Of a stretch of 64,000 nucleotides of DNA, positions 25,284 to 36,026 are shown piece by piece (position 1 is the stretch's first letter; the number at the start of each line of letters is the position of its first letter). The notes beneath the pieces were generated by a model that ran no database searches, was not told the DNA's origin, and worked only from the letters and a program-made list of their open reading frames with translations. The stretch spans positions 62,001 through 126,000 of the forward strand of contig JAEANN010000042.1 in the NCBI GenBank assembly GCA_016841965.1. The letters run 5' to 3'. The DNA comes from Candidatus Roseilinea mizusawaensis (lineage in GTDB: Bacteria; Chloroflexota; Anaerolineae; J036; Brachytrichaceae). The translations under genes were made by a program, and so were the position numbers.

Positions 25284-26459
25284 ATGAATAGCCGCATAGC
25301 TACACAGATTCCAGAAGACTGCGCAGACATGGTCGCGCCAATGCACGCAGCGCACGCAGATATCCTGAACGCCTTGCAGCGGCACGGCATCACGTTTCCC
25401 GATTATCCACCGCTCGACCGGCCCGGCAATCCGCGCGGGGTCGGCGCCGCCCGCGCGCATCCAATGCAGGGCGTGTTGAAGTATCATGGCATGACCGACT
25501 GGGCATGGCGCATCGCCTACCTGCCCAGCATATCGGTGTGCAACAACGCCGCCTACACGCTGACATTGGTCGAGTTTGACCCAGATCTGCCAGACGATGT
25601 GGCGATCATCGGTGGGGTGATGGCGACCGGCCGCGACCTGGAGCGTGTCAAACAAAGTCTGGATGCAGTGCGGCGCGCGGCCCATCTCACGACACGGGCG
25701 CGGGTCACCTCCAAGAACGTGGCGCGCGGCGGCAAGACAGGCAAGGGGCTGGGCACCAGCGCATCGGGGTCGGCTGCGCTGGCAATGGCAGCTATCGCAG
25801 CGGCGCTGGGGCCAGAGGCCACTCTGAACACGCGCTTTGCGAGCAGCATGGCGCGCCTGCTGGCCGGCTCTGGTTGCCGCAGCGTCACGGGCGGCGTGTC
25901 GCTGTGGCTGTCTTACCCCGGCATCGCGCCGGAGGACAGTTTTGCCCTGCGGCTGGACAACGCCAACCAGCTTGCCGACATGCGCTTGATCACCGTGCCA
26001 ATCGATTCACGAATCGGTCTGAAGACGGAACTCGCGCACACCGAGGCGCCCAACAGTCCCTTCTTCAAATGCTGGATGTTGAACCGGCGCGCCGAGACAT
26101 TGCGCTGCATCGACGCTGTGCAGGCCGGCGACTGGCAAACAGTTGGACGGCTGGCCGAACTGGACAGCATCCAGTTGCACGCTGTGACGATGACCGGTAG
26201 TGAAGACGACAAGATCTTTGCCTGGGAACCGGAGAACCTGACGCTGTTCCGCGCCTGCAACGCACTACGGGCGAAGGGCGTGCCGGTGTACGCCTCAACC
26301 GACACGGGGCCGACGGTGGTGCTGCTCACCCACCGCAACGCCGTAGATCAGGTGGCATCGCACGTGCGCGCGCTGGGGTTCGACGCAATTGAAGGCGATA
26401 TCGGCGGGCCGGCGCATCTGGTGGATGTAGAGCAGGCCAGACAGGAACTGGCGCGCTAA
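25284..26459 (+). CDS. Diphosphomevalonate or phosphomevalonate decarboxylase (GHMP family)
   Basis: This 391-aa ATP-dependent decarboxylase belongs to isoprenoid synthesis by the mevalonate route. ARAHPMQGVLKYHGMTDW corresponds to the AHxNIALIKYWG region of mevalonate diphosphate decarboxylases. The GHMP phosphate loop is GKGLGTSASGSAALAMAA, and VYASTDTGPTVVLL is the C-terminal GHMP motif. About 50 extra residues precede the usual start. In related Chloroflexota (Roseiflexus) a homologue acts on phosphomevalonate and works with isopentenyl phosphate kinase, so specificity is left open. ATG 25284 is preferred, since earlier starts overlap the Nudix gene. Confidence 0.82.
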   Translation: MNSRIATQIPEDCADMVAPMHAAHADILNALQRHGITFPDYPPLDRPGNPRGVGAARAHPMQGVLKYHGMTDWAWRIAYLPSISVCNNAAYTLTLVEFDPDLPDDVAIIGGVMATGRDLERVKQSLDAVRRAAHLTTRARVTSKNVARGGKTGKGLGTSASGSAALAMAAIAAALGPEATLNTRFASSMARLLAGSGCRSVTGGVSLWLSYPGIAPEDSFALRLDNANQLADMRLITVPIDSRIGLKTELAHTEAPNSPFFKCWMLNRRAETLRCIDAVQAGDWQTVGRLAELDSIQLHAVTMTGSEDDKIFAWEPENLTLFRACNALRAKGVPVYASTDTGPTVVLLTHRNAVDQVASHVRALGFDAIEGDIGGPAHLVDVEQARQELAR

Positions 26460-26500
26460 CCGACTGATCCCGGCGCACGCCCCCGCCAGGGCTGTTCGGG

Positions 26501-27364
26501 CTACTCCTTCAGTGCGATGACGCCAAACGCCTCATTACGGGCAATGACGCGCGCGAAACCAGCCTGTTTTAGGCGCTCCATCACGCCGCGCGCCACGCGC
26601 CCGCCAGACTTGCTTTCCAGATCGCCGATGTAATGGAAGGCTCGCCCACCCGGCTGAAGCACGCGCCACATCTCGCGGTAGAAGTCACAAGAGTATAAAT
26701 CGCCGGCCAACGCAAAGGTGGGCGGGTCATGAATCACGCGCGCGAAGGACGCCGCTTCAAATTGCGCAACCACTTCGGCGCTGTCGCCAATAATCTGCCG
26801 GACATTGGGAGCCTCGAACAAACGCCGCGACCACGGATTGTGACGGGCGATCTCCTGCGCGGCGGGGTCCAGTTCAATGGTCACCACTTCGCCGGCTGCT
26901 TTAGCCGCCTCGATGGCGGTGTAGCCCAGGCCAGTGCAGGTGTCCAGCACGCGGCCGCGTGTCAATGAGGCAGCCTTGATCTTGCTCAGCGTGTCGCGCT
27001 GTGGATCGGTGCCCTTGATGCGGTGCATCGGCAAGCCCGACACCAGCATGGTCGGCGCGCCGGTCGTGGGGTACAGGCTGTAATGACGTTGAGTCAACGC
27101 AGAGAACGTCTGAATCTTACGAATGCTTCCATCGGCCTCGACAGCAAAGCAACTGGATTCGGCAGCAGCAATCTCTTCGATACAGGCCCACGACAGGCGC
27201 ACGCTGCCGGGCAAGATGAGGCCGCCATCATCGACCTCTACTACTTCCTCCATGCTGAGGCCGAGATCGAGTGATAGGAGCACCTTGGATCGCTTGTGCC
27301 GGCGAGCAACCAGCGCCGGTCGGGCCTGGACAAATGACAGAACGATGGGCGCGCCGTGGAGCAT
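26501..27364 (-). CDS. Predicted SAM-dependent methyltransferase (COG2521 type)
   Basis: This 287-aa protein resembles the predicted methyltransferase family best known from archaea. The family hallmarks are the N-terminal [10 protein letters not shown], the central [20 protein letters not shown], the SAM-binding [16 protein letters not shown] near residue 140, [13 protein letters not shown], and the catalytic-type [14 protein letters not shown]. The DPP motif suggests methylation of an amide or amino nitrogen in nucleic acid or protein. The substrate is unknown. TACAAT lies 6 nt before ATG 27364 and no ribosome-binding site is visible, so translation is probably leaderless. Confidence 0.82.
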   Translation of the reverse strand: MLHGAPIVLSFVQARPALVARRHKRSKVLLSLDLGLSMEEVVEVDDGGLILPGSVRLSWACIEEIAAAESSCFAVEADGSIRKIQTFSALTQRHYSLYPTTGAPTMLVSGLPMHRIKGTDPQRDTLSKIKAASLTRGRVLDTCTGLGYTAIEAAKAAGEVVTIELDPAAQEIARHNPWSRRLFEAPNVRQIIGDSAEVVAQFEAASFARVIHDPPTFALAGDLYSCDFYREMWRVLQPGGRAFHYIGDLESKSGGRVARGVMERLKQAGFARVIARNEAFGVIALKE

Positions 27365-27370
27365 GCAGCG

Positions 27371-27376
27371 ATTGTA
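27371..27376 (-). promoter_or_regulatory. -10 box (TACAAT) of a probable leaderless promoter
   Basis: The minus strand TACAAT ends 6 nt before the methyltransferase ATG. It lies downstream of the citrate-synthase-like gene on the same strand and could give an independent transcript. Confidence 0.55.
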
Positions 27377-27560
27377 ATGCCGGGTTGGGCAGCGCCTATC
27401 AATCGTCGATAGCCAGCCATGTCAGATAACATGGCTGCGCGCGGATCAGCCGCTTCGCAATCGCGCCGGCAGGCAGGGGGCAGCTTGCCGGACAGCGCCA
27501 ATGCAGTTAGAGCGATCGCCTTGGGAAGCAGATAGCTATCGATCTGAAACAACACTTCGC

Positions 27561-28700
27561 TCATGGCAATTGCGTTCTGCGGACAGCCGGCCTTTGCTCA
27601 AGCGGAATCCAGCGCCGGCCCTGCGGCCCTGTGTACACAGTTTGCGGTTGGAGCATGCGATTGGCGCGCTGCTGTTCGAGGCAATGCGCCACCCAGCCGG
27701 CTGCGCGCGCCACAGCAAATGTGGGTGTGAACAGCTCGGCCGGCAAGCCGGCGCCGTGCATGAGCAAACTGGCATAGAACTCAACGTTAGCGTACAGGCG
27801 ACGCCCCGGCTTGTACGCTGCCAACAGACGCACCGCCACTTCCTCCACCCGGCGCGCCAGCGCATAGGTCGCCACATTTTGCTCGGCCTGATACACGGCT
27901 TGTGCTGCGGCTGCCAGCACGTCGCAACGCGGATCGCGCACCTTGTAGTCACGGTGACCGAAGCCCATCAATCGCTTGCCGCGCGCCAACCGGTCGCGCA
28001 AATAAGATTCGACACGATCGAGGCTGCCGATCTCTAGCAGCATTTGCAAGGTCGGCCCCGGCGCGCCACCGTGCAGCGGCCCTTTCAGCGCACCCACCGC
28101 GCCGGCCAGCGCTGCGACCACATCTGATTGCGTAGACACAATGACCCGCGCGGCAAAGGTGGAAGCGCTGATGCCGTGATCGATCAGCGTGACCAGATAC
28201 GTTTCGACTGCCTTGACGCGGCCGGCGCTGGGCAGTCGCCCATCTAACAGGAACAGATAGTTGGCGGCATGTCCCAGATCAAGGCGCGGTTCGAGGGGGG
28301 CGTGGCCGTTCAACAGCCGCCAGCACGCCGCGACCAGGGTTGGGAAACGGGCCACAAGGGTCATCGGCGCATCATCCTGCGCGACGCCCAATCCCAGCGT
28401 GCCCACAGCCATGCCAATGGCATCGATGGGGGCCACACGCTCGGCAGCACACGCCTTCAATAGCTCCAGGCTGGCAGGGTGCAACGAACGCCGCGATGCC
28501 AGTTGGCCGGCGAAGTCGGTCAGCGCCATCGTATCCGGCAGCTCGCCGTACCACAGGAGATAGGCCGCTTCCTCATAGGTGACGCGCCCGGCCAGTTCTT
28601 CGATTGGGTAGCCGCGAATAGCAAGCCGGCCGGCTTGCCCATCGACGCTGCTCAGTTGCGTCTGCCCCACGATCGGGGCGAAGTCATTCTGGGTGCTCAC
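27561..28700 (-). CDS. Citrate synthase-family protein with Asp-to-Glu active-site change
   Basis: This 379-aa member of the citrate/methylcitrate synthase family starts like type II short enzymes (SSVDGQAGRLAIRGYPIEEL). His210 in GPLHGGAP and His249 in GFGHRDYKVRDPR occupy the positions of the two catalytic histidines. The catalytic Asp, usually in NVDFYSG, is replaced by Glu307 in NVEFYASLL. GGAP also replaces the usual GGAN. The C-terminal segment LFTPTFAVARAAGWVAHCLEQ is otherwise standard. GTG 28700 has GGAG about 10 nt upstream. Activity and substrate need not match ordinary citrate synthase. Confidence 0.85.
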   Translation of the reverse strand: MSTQNDFAPIVGQTQLSSVDGQAGRLAIRGYPIEELAGRVTYEEAAYLLWYGELPDTMALTDFAGQLASRRSLHPASLELLKACAAERVAPIDAIGMAVGTLGLGVAQDDAPMTLVARFPTLVAACWRLLNGHAPLEPRLDLGHAANYLFLLDGRLPSAGRVKAVETYLVTLIDHGISASTFAARVIVSTQSDVVAALAGAVGALKGPLHGGAPGPTLQMLLEIGSLDRVESYLRDRLARGKRLMGFGHRDYKVRDPRCDVLAAAAQAVYQAEQNVATYALARRVEEVAVRLLAAYKPGRRLYANVEFYASLLMHGAGLPAELFTPTFAVARAAGWVAHCLEQQRANRMLQPQTVYTGPQGRRWIPLEQRPAVRRTQLP

Positions 28701-29004
28701 CTTGCCCAGCTCCGATATGTCTGCCCTGCCTGCTCACGTTATATCCTTGCACAAGCAGTGAGCAAAACCAATTTTGTCTGTAGAATTAAATCTTATCCTA
28801 AAGGCGTAGCCCGTTAAGATGGGAAATAACACGTCTGCAAGCGAAGCTGCTAATCATGCTGCCCCCGCTAAGTCAGGTGCAAGTCGTGCAGCCTAGCAGG
28901 CGCCTTGGTGCGTGTCAAGCAGCAGCCAGCAGCCCAGCAGTCTGGTGTATGGCTGCGCATGATCGGCAAAGATCAGATCAAGAAGATCGGATAAAGGAAT
29001 GGAG
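28701..29004. other. Divergent intergenic region
   Basis: This spacer separates the citrate-synthase-like gene from the site-2 protease gene. A 25-residue Ala-rich ORF (28819-28896, starting MGNNTSASEAAN) has no good ribosome-binding site and is not called. AT-rich sequence near 28775-28800 may hold a promoter. No RNA gene is seen. AAAGGA at 28994-28998 serves the protease gene. Confidence 0.5.
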
Positions 29005-30105
29005 ATGAGCACACGGCTGGGCCACGAGGCAGGGCCGACAACACGAGCCAATGAAATCAACGCCTTGCGGGCGCGAGTCACCGATATCATGGCGGTTGAA
29101 GAACAATATGTAGCGAACGACCACGCCATCACATTCATCGGGAAGTTGCGCGTTGAAGCCGAAGAAGCCTTTAACAAGCTTAAAACATATTTCATCGAAC
29201 TTGGGTATGTGCCGTTACTGCGGGAAAACGACTCGGACGAGCGTCAAATTGTCGTGGCCGTTCGGGGCAAATTGCAGTCCACACTGGCTCAGCGCCCCTG
29301 GGTGAATCTGGCGCTGCTGGCAGCCAGCATGGTCACCACTGTGTTCGCCGGGGGGCAGTACGCCAGCATGCTAGCCGGCGACGACACGCTATCCCTCGCA
29401 AGCATTTTCGCGTATGGCATTCCCTTTGCTATGACGTTGCTGTTGATCCTGGGGGCGCACGAGTTGGGGCACTACGTCCAGGCGCGCCGGCACCGCTTAG
29501 CGGTGACACTGCCGTTCTTTATTCCAGTCCCGTTCGGGCTGGGCACCTTCGGCGCATTCATTCAATTGCGCGGCCCGGTGGAGAACAAGCGCGCTCTGTT
29601 CGATGTGGGTGTGGGTGGGCCGATCGCCGGGCTGCTGGTTGCCATTCCGCTATTTGTCAGCGGACTGGTCATGAGCGTTGTCACCGACGCGCCGGCCCCT
29701 CCCAGCCGCTCGATGCTGATGGAGCTTCTGATTGCCATCTTCCTGCCAGACGCGACAACCAATGGCATCCTGCTCAATCCGGTGTTGCTGGCTGCGCGCT
29801 TTGGCTTCATCATCACCGCGATCAATTTGTTGCCTATTGGGCAACTTGATGGAAGCCACATTGCCTATGCGGCATTGGGCCGGCGATGGGCGCAGTGGAT
29901 CGGCTACGCGACGATCGCAATCATGGTCGTGCTGGGCATTGTGTCGTCGCCTACGTGGTTCGTGTGGGTCGGCTTTGGGTTGCTCAGCGGCATGCGTCAC
30001 CCGGCGCCGATGAACGACATCACCCCACTGGATGTGCGGCGCAACGTTGCTTTTCTGGCAACTGCCGTACTGTTCCTGTCTCTTTTCTCGGCCACGCCCT
30101 TCTGA
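29005..30105 (+). CDS. Site-2 protease family (M50) membrane metalloprotease
   Basis: This intramembrane zinc protease is 366 aa long. A soluble N-terminal domain of about 90 residues precedes about seven hydrophobic segments. The zinc site is HELGH in LILGAHELGHYVQARRH, with the third ligand in LLPIGQLDGSHIAY. The pattern FFIPVPFGLGTFGAFIQLRGP is typical of the EGY/S2P group found in plants, cyanobacteria and Chloroflexota. Substrates are usually anti-sigma factors or membrane regulators, none of which is seen here. ATG 29005 is preferred to 28999 because AAAGGA is better spaced. Confidence 0.9.
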   Translation: MSTRLGHEAGPTTRANEINALRARVTDIMAVEEQYVANDHAITFIGKLRVEAEEAFNKLKTYFIELGYVPLLRENDSDERQIVVAVRGKLQSTLAQRPWVNLALLAASMVTTVFAGGQYASMLAGDDTLSLASIFAYGIPFAMTLLLILGAHELGHYVQARRHRLAVTLPFFIPVPFGLGTFGAFIQLRGPVENKRALFDVGVGGPIAGLLVAIPLFVSGLVMSVVTDAPAPPSRSMLMELLIAIFLPDATTNGILLNPVLLAARFGFIITAINLLPIGQLDGSHIAYAALGRRWAQWIGYATIAIMVVLGIVSSPTWFVWVGFGLLSGMRHPAPMNDITPLDVRRNVAFLATAVLFLSLFSATPF

Positions 30106-30173
30106 GAGCACAGAAAACAGGTCGCAAACCGCAGCGTGTAGATCGTAGAGCAGTGATGTCGTGTGTGCTCTGT
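30104..30173. repeat. Palindromic repeat element (copy B)
   Basis: AGAGCACA (30105-30112) and TGTGCTCT (30164-30171) are perfect inverted arms around about 50 nt. The left side AGCACAGAAAACAGGTC matches the reverse complement of the right half of the element at 24620-24702. It begins at the stop codon of the protease gene. Confidence 0.6.
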
Positions 30174-30193
30174 GGTCGATGTTGTGTTTCGAG

Positions 30194-30199
30194 TACAAT
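30194..30199 (+). promoter_or_regulatory. -10 box (TACAAT) of a probable leaderless promoter
   Basis: TACAAT ends 7 nt before the ATG of the 89-residue membrane protein gene. No Shine-Dalgarno is present. Confidence 0.55.
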
Positions 30200-30206
30200 C
30201 ACGCTC

Positions 30207-30476
30207 ATGTTGTCGAAGTTGAAGTCATGGGCAAGCCGACATCCAAAACTGGCGGCATGGATTGTGCTGGCCGTTGGCATGGTCATCATCCTTATTATTG
30301 CCGCACGCGATGTTGGCCTGCTGTGGAATCAGTGGCTGTTCCTGATTCTGGCGACGATCGGGCTGGCCGGCCTATGTGTGTGGATTATCGGGTGGGAATC
30401 GAATGAAGAAGAAGTGGAGACGGCGCCCACGCCATCTGAGCAAAGCGCCGCCGCTCCCAAAGCCGGCGCGAAGTAA
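30207..30476 (+). CDS. Small membrane protein (89 aa)
   Basis: The predicted protein starts MLSKLKSWASRHPKL, has two hydrophobic helices (about residues 16-34 and 41-63), and ends with an acidic then Ala/Pro/Ser-rich cytoplasmic-type tail (EEEVETAPTPSEQSAAA). This composition and the clean helices support coding. I do not recognise a family. The start is set at ATG 30207 because a TACAAT box lies 7 nt upstream. The gene lies between the protease and the convergent maf gene. Confidence 0.65.
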   Translation: MLSKLKSWASRHPKLAAWIVLAVGMVIILIIAARDVGLLWNQWLFLILATIGLAGLCVWIIGWESNEEEVETAPTPSEQSAAAPKAGAK

Positions 30477-30491
30477 AAATCCAGAGAGCCT

Positions 30492-31106
30492 CTACCCCCT
30501 ATCTCGTCGCGACTGATTCTGCTGACAGGTCCGCCCAGATATGCTCAGACACACTGGCGAGGGGTCGGGCAGTTGTGGCAATTGTCTGCGCAGCGCACAC
30601 AGGGGAAGCCCGATAACGTTGAGTGGGCAGCCGCGAATCTCTGCCACAGGGTGGAAGCCGGGGTGCTGCACGGCGTATGCGCCGGCTTTGTCGAAGGGGT
30701 CTCCTGTAGCAATATAGGCTTCGATCTCGTCATCCGTGTAGTCGCGCATGATTACCAGGGATGACACGATCTCCATTCTTTCCTGCGCGCCGTGCTTGAC
30801 CACAACGCACGATTGCACTTCGTGGGTGCGACCGCGCAAGCGCCGCAACATGCGCCGCGCTGCCTCGGCATCGGCCGGCTTGTTCAACATATCGCCGTCG
30901 AGCAACACAGTTGTGTCGGCGGCGATCACGATGTCGTGATCTGAGTTTGCCGCGCGGGCCTTGAGCAGCGTGATGCGATGCTGCGTGTCGAGGGGCGTCT
31001 CGCCGGGCAGCGGTGTCTCATCCACATTGGACGGGCGTACTTGGAATGCCACGCCCAGGGCTGCCAGCAATTCGCGCCGGCGGGGAGAAGCAGAGGCGAG
31101 AATCAC
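30492..31106 (-). CDS. maf: Maf-like nucleotide pyrophosphatase
   Basis: This 204-aa protein hydrolyses non-canonical or modified nucleoside triphosphates and is often linked to septum control. The start [18 protein letters not shown] is the family signature. [19 protein letters not shown] and [14 protein letters not shown] carry conserved Asp and Lys residues. About 25 poorly conserved residues extend the C-terminus. Its start overlaps the mreB stop by 4 nt, which implies translational coupling and joint expression with a cell-shape gene. Confidence 0.93.
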   Translation of the reverse strand: MILASASPRRRELLAALGVAFQVRPSNVDETPLPGETPLDTQHRITLLKARAANSDHDIVIAADTTVLLDGDMLNKPADAEAARRMLRRLRGRTHEVQSCVVVKHGAQERMEIVSSLVIMRDYTDDEIEAYIATGDPFDKAGAYAVQHPGFHPVAEIRGCPLNVIGLPLCALRRQLPQLPDPSPVCLSISGRTCQQNQSRRDRG

Positions 31107-32110
31107 ACCATCGGTTCCGTGCGCTTGAGGACTTCGATATTTTCAAGCGCACGGCCGGTGCCAAGCGCCACACAGGCCATCGGCGCATCGGCCACATAGG
31201 CCGGCACGCCAACTTCGCGCGACATGTATTCGTCCAACTTGCGCAACAGGGCCGTGCCGCCGGTCATGGCCATGCCGCGGTCGATGATATCTGAGGCTAG
31301 TTCGGGAGGTGTGCGTTCGAGCACCGAGCGCACACAGGCGGCGATTTGAGACAAAGGCTCTTGCAGGGCCTCGGTAATCTCGGTAGAGGTGAGTTCGATC
31401 GTGCGCGGCAGGCCGGTCACCTGATCGCGGCCCTGCACCTGCATCACCAGCTCATCTTCGAGAGGCATGGCGCTGCCGATCTGAATCTTGATATCTTCAG
31501 CGGTCGGCTCGCCAATGGCCAGGTTGTACTTGCGGCGGATGAAGTTCTGGATGGCCTCATCGAGTTTGATGCCCCCCACGCGCACCGAGTTGGCAACAAC
31601 GATGCCGTTCATCGAGACGACGGCAGCTTCAGCGGTGCCGCCGCCCAGGTCGAGCACGAGATTGCCGGTGGCTGTATCGACCGGCAGGCCGGCGCCCAGC
31701 GCGGCTGCGAGCGGCTCGCGCAACAGGTAGACTTCACCGCCGCCGGCTTCGATGGCTGCCTCGCGCACGGCCCGGCGCTCTACGCTCGTCACGCCATAGG
31801 GCACCCCAATCACAATGCGAGGGGGCAGAAACTTCAGCCCTTTCACACGGGCGACGAAGTAGCCCAGCATGCGCTGAGTGACCTGATAGTCAGCGATCAC
31901 GCCGTCGCGCACGGGCCGAGCCACTTCGATTTCGTCAGGGGTGCGGCCATACATTTGCCGGGCCGCCTCGCCAACCTCCACGATCTTTTCTTCGCGGCTG
32001 ATCATCGCCACGATCGAGGGTTCCTGGATCACGATGCCCTTGCCACGCAAGTAGATGACTACGTGCACCGTGCCCAGGTCAATCCCGATTTCGGCCCGCA
32101 ACAAGCTCAT
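31103..32110 (-). CDS. mreB: Rod shape-determining protein MreB/Mbl
   Basis: This 335-aa bacterial actin guides lateral wall synthesis. Motifs are the phosphate-1 loop [18 protein letters not shown], the phosphate-2 region [17 protein letters not shown], and adenosine-binding [27 protein letters not shown] is typical of MreB. mreC and mreD do not follow; maf does, overlapping by 4 nt. The gene lies 79 nt after atpC on the same strand and may be read from the ATP synthase promoter. Confidence 0.94.
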   Translation of the reverse strand: MSLLRAEIGIDLGTVHVVIYLRGKGIVIQEPSIVAMISREEKIVEVGEAARQMYGRTPDEIEVARPVRDGVIADYQVTQRMLGYFVARVKGLKFLPPRIVIGVPYGVTSVERRAVREAAIEAGGGEVYLLREPLAAALGAGLPVDTATGNLVLDLGGGTAEAAVVSMNGIVVANSVRVGGIKLDEAIQNFIRRKYNLAIGEPTAEDIKIQIGSAMPLEDELVMQVQGRDQVTGLPRTIELTSTEITEALQEPLSQIAACVRSVLERTPPELASDIIDRGMAMTGGTALLRKLDEYMSREVGVPAYVADAPMACVALGTGRALENIEVLKRTEPMV

Positions 32111-32189
32111 TGTGATCGCCAGGTTCTGAATGAGTGGGGGTACAGAGGCTAGATGCGCCGGCCATGTTCGGGCGCATGTCCGACGCTCA

Positions 32190-32618
32190 CTAGCTCGGCA
32201 GTTCTGTGCGTCGCGTCGAGCGGCGATTGGCCGCTTTCAGGCGCGCTTCGCTTTTGCGCAACGCGGTTTCCAGGCGGAAGAAATCCTCTTTGTTCTGGGG
32301 GGCGTTCTTGAGCATCTCTTGCGCGCGCAACCGGGCAGCCTCGGCGCGAGCAATGTCGATCTCGTCGGCGCGCTCGGCGCTATCGGCTAAAACAATCACA
32401 TGGTCGCCCAGAATATCGATGAAGCCGCCGCCGATGGCAAACTCCTGGTAATCGTTGCCGATCTTAACCCGCAACACGCCTGGCTTGAGGGTAGAGAGCA
32501 CCGGCGCGTGCTTGGGCAAAATCCCCATGTCGCCGTCGCCGCCCGGCACATTGATCATGTCAACGTCGCCTTTGAATACCTCGCGCTCGCCTGTTACGAT
32601 TTCCAGAGTCAGTGGCAT
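32190..32618 (-). CDS. atpC: F1 ATP synthase epsilon subunit
   Basis: This 142-aa subunit links F1 rotation to the c-ring and can inhibit ATPase activity. The N-terminal beta barrel contains [21 protein letters not shown] and [20 protein letters not shown]. The C-terminal helical hairpin begins near residue 86 with [16 protein letters not shown]. The start is ATG 32618 ([10 protein letters not shown]); an upstream ATG at 32681 adds residues outside the family. It is the last ATP synthase gene of the cluster, 59 nt after atpD. Confidence 0.94.
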   Translation of the reverse strand: MPLTLEIVTGEREVFKGDVDMINVPGGDGDMGILPKHAPVLSTLKPGVLRVKIGNDYQEFAIGGGFIDILGDHVIVLADSAERADEIDIARAEAARLRAQEMLKNAPQNKEDFFRLETALRKSEARLKAANRRSTRRTELPS

Positions 32619-32677
32619 GAGAACTCGCTCGCTTGGTGATCGACTCAATCCTTGAAAGACGCAATCGCCGCAATTCT

Positions 32678-34096
<1,419 letters not shown>

Positions 34097-34244
34097 CTAA
34101 TGCTCCGTTTCTGGTATTCACCGTTGGTTTTTGACGTATCTTGTAGGTTTGCCTCGCGGCGCTTGCACAGGCTCGATTGGGCCGGCATGCACAGCCGCGA
34201 GATCAGCAATTCAGTCTCACACTGTCTCACACGGACTCACACTG

Positions 34245-36026
34245 TCACTGTGCCTGCAAGACAACATATACAGGCAACCCGCTCCGCTCGTGGGCGATGA
34301 AAGTCTCGACGACTTGGCGTCCCATGCTCTCTGCAATCTGTGTAAACACTAACCGCCGATTATAAACGGCAAACTGATCCCAAAGCACGATATACCGACG
34401 AGAGGGGTCAGCCAGCATCTGCTGCGCGCTCTGTCGAAATGTGTCGTCCGGCTCGGGCGAGAATCCAAACATCTCGACCGGGCGCACCCGATCAGCGGTG
34501 AGCAGGCGCACGTTCTTCTCGATGCCCCAGTCGAGCGCCACCGGCTCCACAATGCCCTGCGCATCCAGATAGTCCGCCAGCTTGTAGATGGCGTCGGAGA
34601 AGCGGCCCGAACCGCCCATCAGCCCAAGCTGTTCATGATATTGCTGATTGACCCACACGTCGCGGCTGAGCGGCAGCGCGATTAGGCTAATCGCCAGCGC
34701 GCTGCTCACCAGCTTCAAGCGGTCGTCGCCGGCGCGCAACACAATCTGCACACCCGCCTGCCCCAACCATAGGGCTGCCACAGCCATTACCATCTGAGGC
34801 AACGGGAAAAGCAGAAAGAAATGGGTCGCCCACAGATCGGACACAGTGAAGGCGCTGATTGGAAGATAGAGCGTGATGCAAGCAATCAGCGTAGCCCACT
34901 TGCGCGATTGGGGACGCTTGAGCGCCAAAGCCGAGCCAACCACGACAGACGCAACAAAGGCCGGGACTGCATAGACATTACCATAGGGAACCGGCGCCAA
35001 AAACCAAAAGTAGCTGCCGTTGAGAAAGACGGCGAAGTCTTGCAATCGCTTGTCGAGATTGGCCAGCAGATTGCGATTGTCGATGCCATATTGCGTCGGC
35101 GCGAAGAGCGACCGGAATAGCAAATCGAGTGTGGCCGGCGGTTGTCCAAGCGCCAGGCCGGCCAGGTTGAAGTACAAAAACGGCGCCGCCCCGATCGCAA
35201 ATCCCAGGATGAGCCACGGCGCTGCGCGCAACAAGTGCGCCACTGCATCAACGGGGCGGGAGCGCGTCACTGCCCAGATCCCCCCCATTACACCGAGCAG
35301 AGCAATCCACCACAAAAAGATGATTTTGGCCCACAGCCCCAGGCCCAGCAGAACGCCGGCCGCCAGCAAGATCAGACGTGGGTAGCGCATCAGATGTGGG
35401 GGCTGCAAGCCAGGGGCCAAGCCGCGCCGCCATCGATCCAAAAGCAGCCAGCTCCCTAGCGAAAACACCGTCATGATGGATGTCACCGTGATGCCCTGCC
35501 GGCTGAACCAGATAAACGACGGGTTGACGGCCAGCAGCAGCGCCGTGAGCAGCCCTGCGGCCGGCCCAAACCACACTCGCGCAATGGCGTATGCCAGAAC
35601 AATGGTGACCGCCGAGAACAGAATGGGAGACAAGCGAGCTGCCGCCACGCCCGGCCCCAACACCAGCATGAATGGCAATGTCACATAGCCGTTGAGACTG
35701 CCCATGTAATCCATGAGCATGACTGGATAGGAGTGCCCGCCAATCGTCACGCCGATGCCGCGCAACAGGGGTGTGGGGGCGCCGCGCAGGATGTCCAGCA
35801 TGGGCGTAAGGTCCAAGGCCTCGTCATAGTAGAGGCCAGGCAGATCGAGCTGGCGCAAAGCGATGGACAAAAACAGCGCGACACAAGCGGCCAGCGTAGT
35901 CGCATGGAGCAAGTTGAACGTGGCCCGTCTACCCAAAGCGCGCCCCGCCTGCGTGTCAGGACGAAGGTGCGCGACAGGAGCAACTGTTGGCACTCCGTCG
36001 TCCGTCGTCCGTTGTGCAACGCTCAT
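34245..36026 (-). CDS. GT39/PMT-like membrane glycosyltransferase inside the F1 genes
   Basis: This 593-aa multi-pass protein has about eleven hydrophobic segments. Just after the first helix it carries LPGLYYDEALDLTPML, whose acidic residues match the first-loop Asp/Glu motif of polyprenyl-phosphate-dependent mannosyltransferases. Later FIWFSRQGITVTS is also typical. A soluble C-terminal part (about 480-590) follows. It probably transfers a sugar to a surface protein or glycan. Its start overlaps the atpG stop by 4 nt, so it is translationally coupled to ATP synthase genes, an unusual position. Confidence 0.8.
   Translation of the reverse strand: MSVAQRTTDDGVPTVAPVAHLRPDTQAGRALGRRATFNLLHATTLAACVALFLSIALRQLDLPGLYYDEALDLTPMLDILRGAPTPLLRGIGVTIGGHSYPVMLMDYMGSLNGYVTLPFMLVLGPGVAAARLSPILFSAVTIVLAYAIARVWFGPAAGLLTALLLAVNPSFIWFSRQGITVTSIMTVFSLGSWLLLDRWRRGLAPGLQPPHLMRYPRLILLAAGVLLGLGLWAKIIFLWWIALLGVMGGIWAVTRSRPVDAVAHLLRAAPWLILGFAIGAAPFLYFNLAGLALGQPPATLDLLFRSLFAPTQYGIDNRNLLANLDKRLQDFAVFLNGSYFWFLAPVPYGNVYAVPAFVASVVVGSALALKRPQSRKWATLIACITLYLPISAFTVSDLWATHFFLLFPLPQMVMAVAALWLGQAGVQIVLRAGDDRLKLVSSALAISLIALPLSRDVWVNQQYHEQLGLMGGSGRFSDAIYKLADYLDAQGIVEPVALDWGIEKNVRLLTADRVRPVEMFGFSPEPDDTFRQSAQQMLADPSRRYIVLWDQFAVYNRRLVFTQIAESMGRQVVETFIAHERSGLPVYVVLQAQ

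Noticed and set aside
27241-27564. 107-codon minus-strand ORF whose ATG overlaps the citrate-synthase-like stop (ATGA)
   Set aside because: It overlaps the well-supported methyltransferase gene by about 120 nt in another frame, its C-terminal half has shadow-type composition, and the methyltransferase promoter lies inside it. The first 70 residues could still be a real short peptide, so only the full ORF is rejected.
28819-28896. 25-residue Ala-rich ORF upstream of the site-2 protease
   Set aside because: Too short, no Shine-Dalgarno, no terminator and biased composition.
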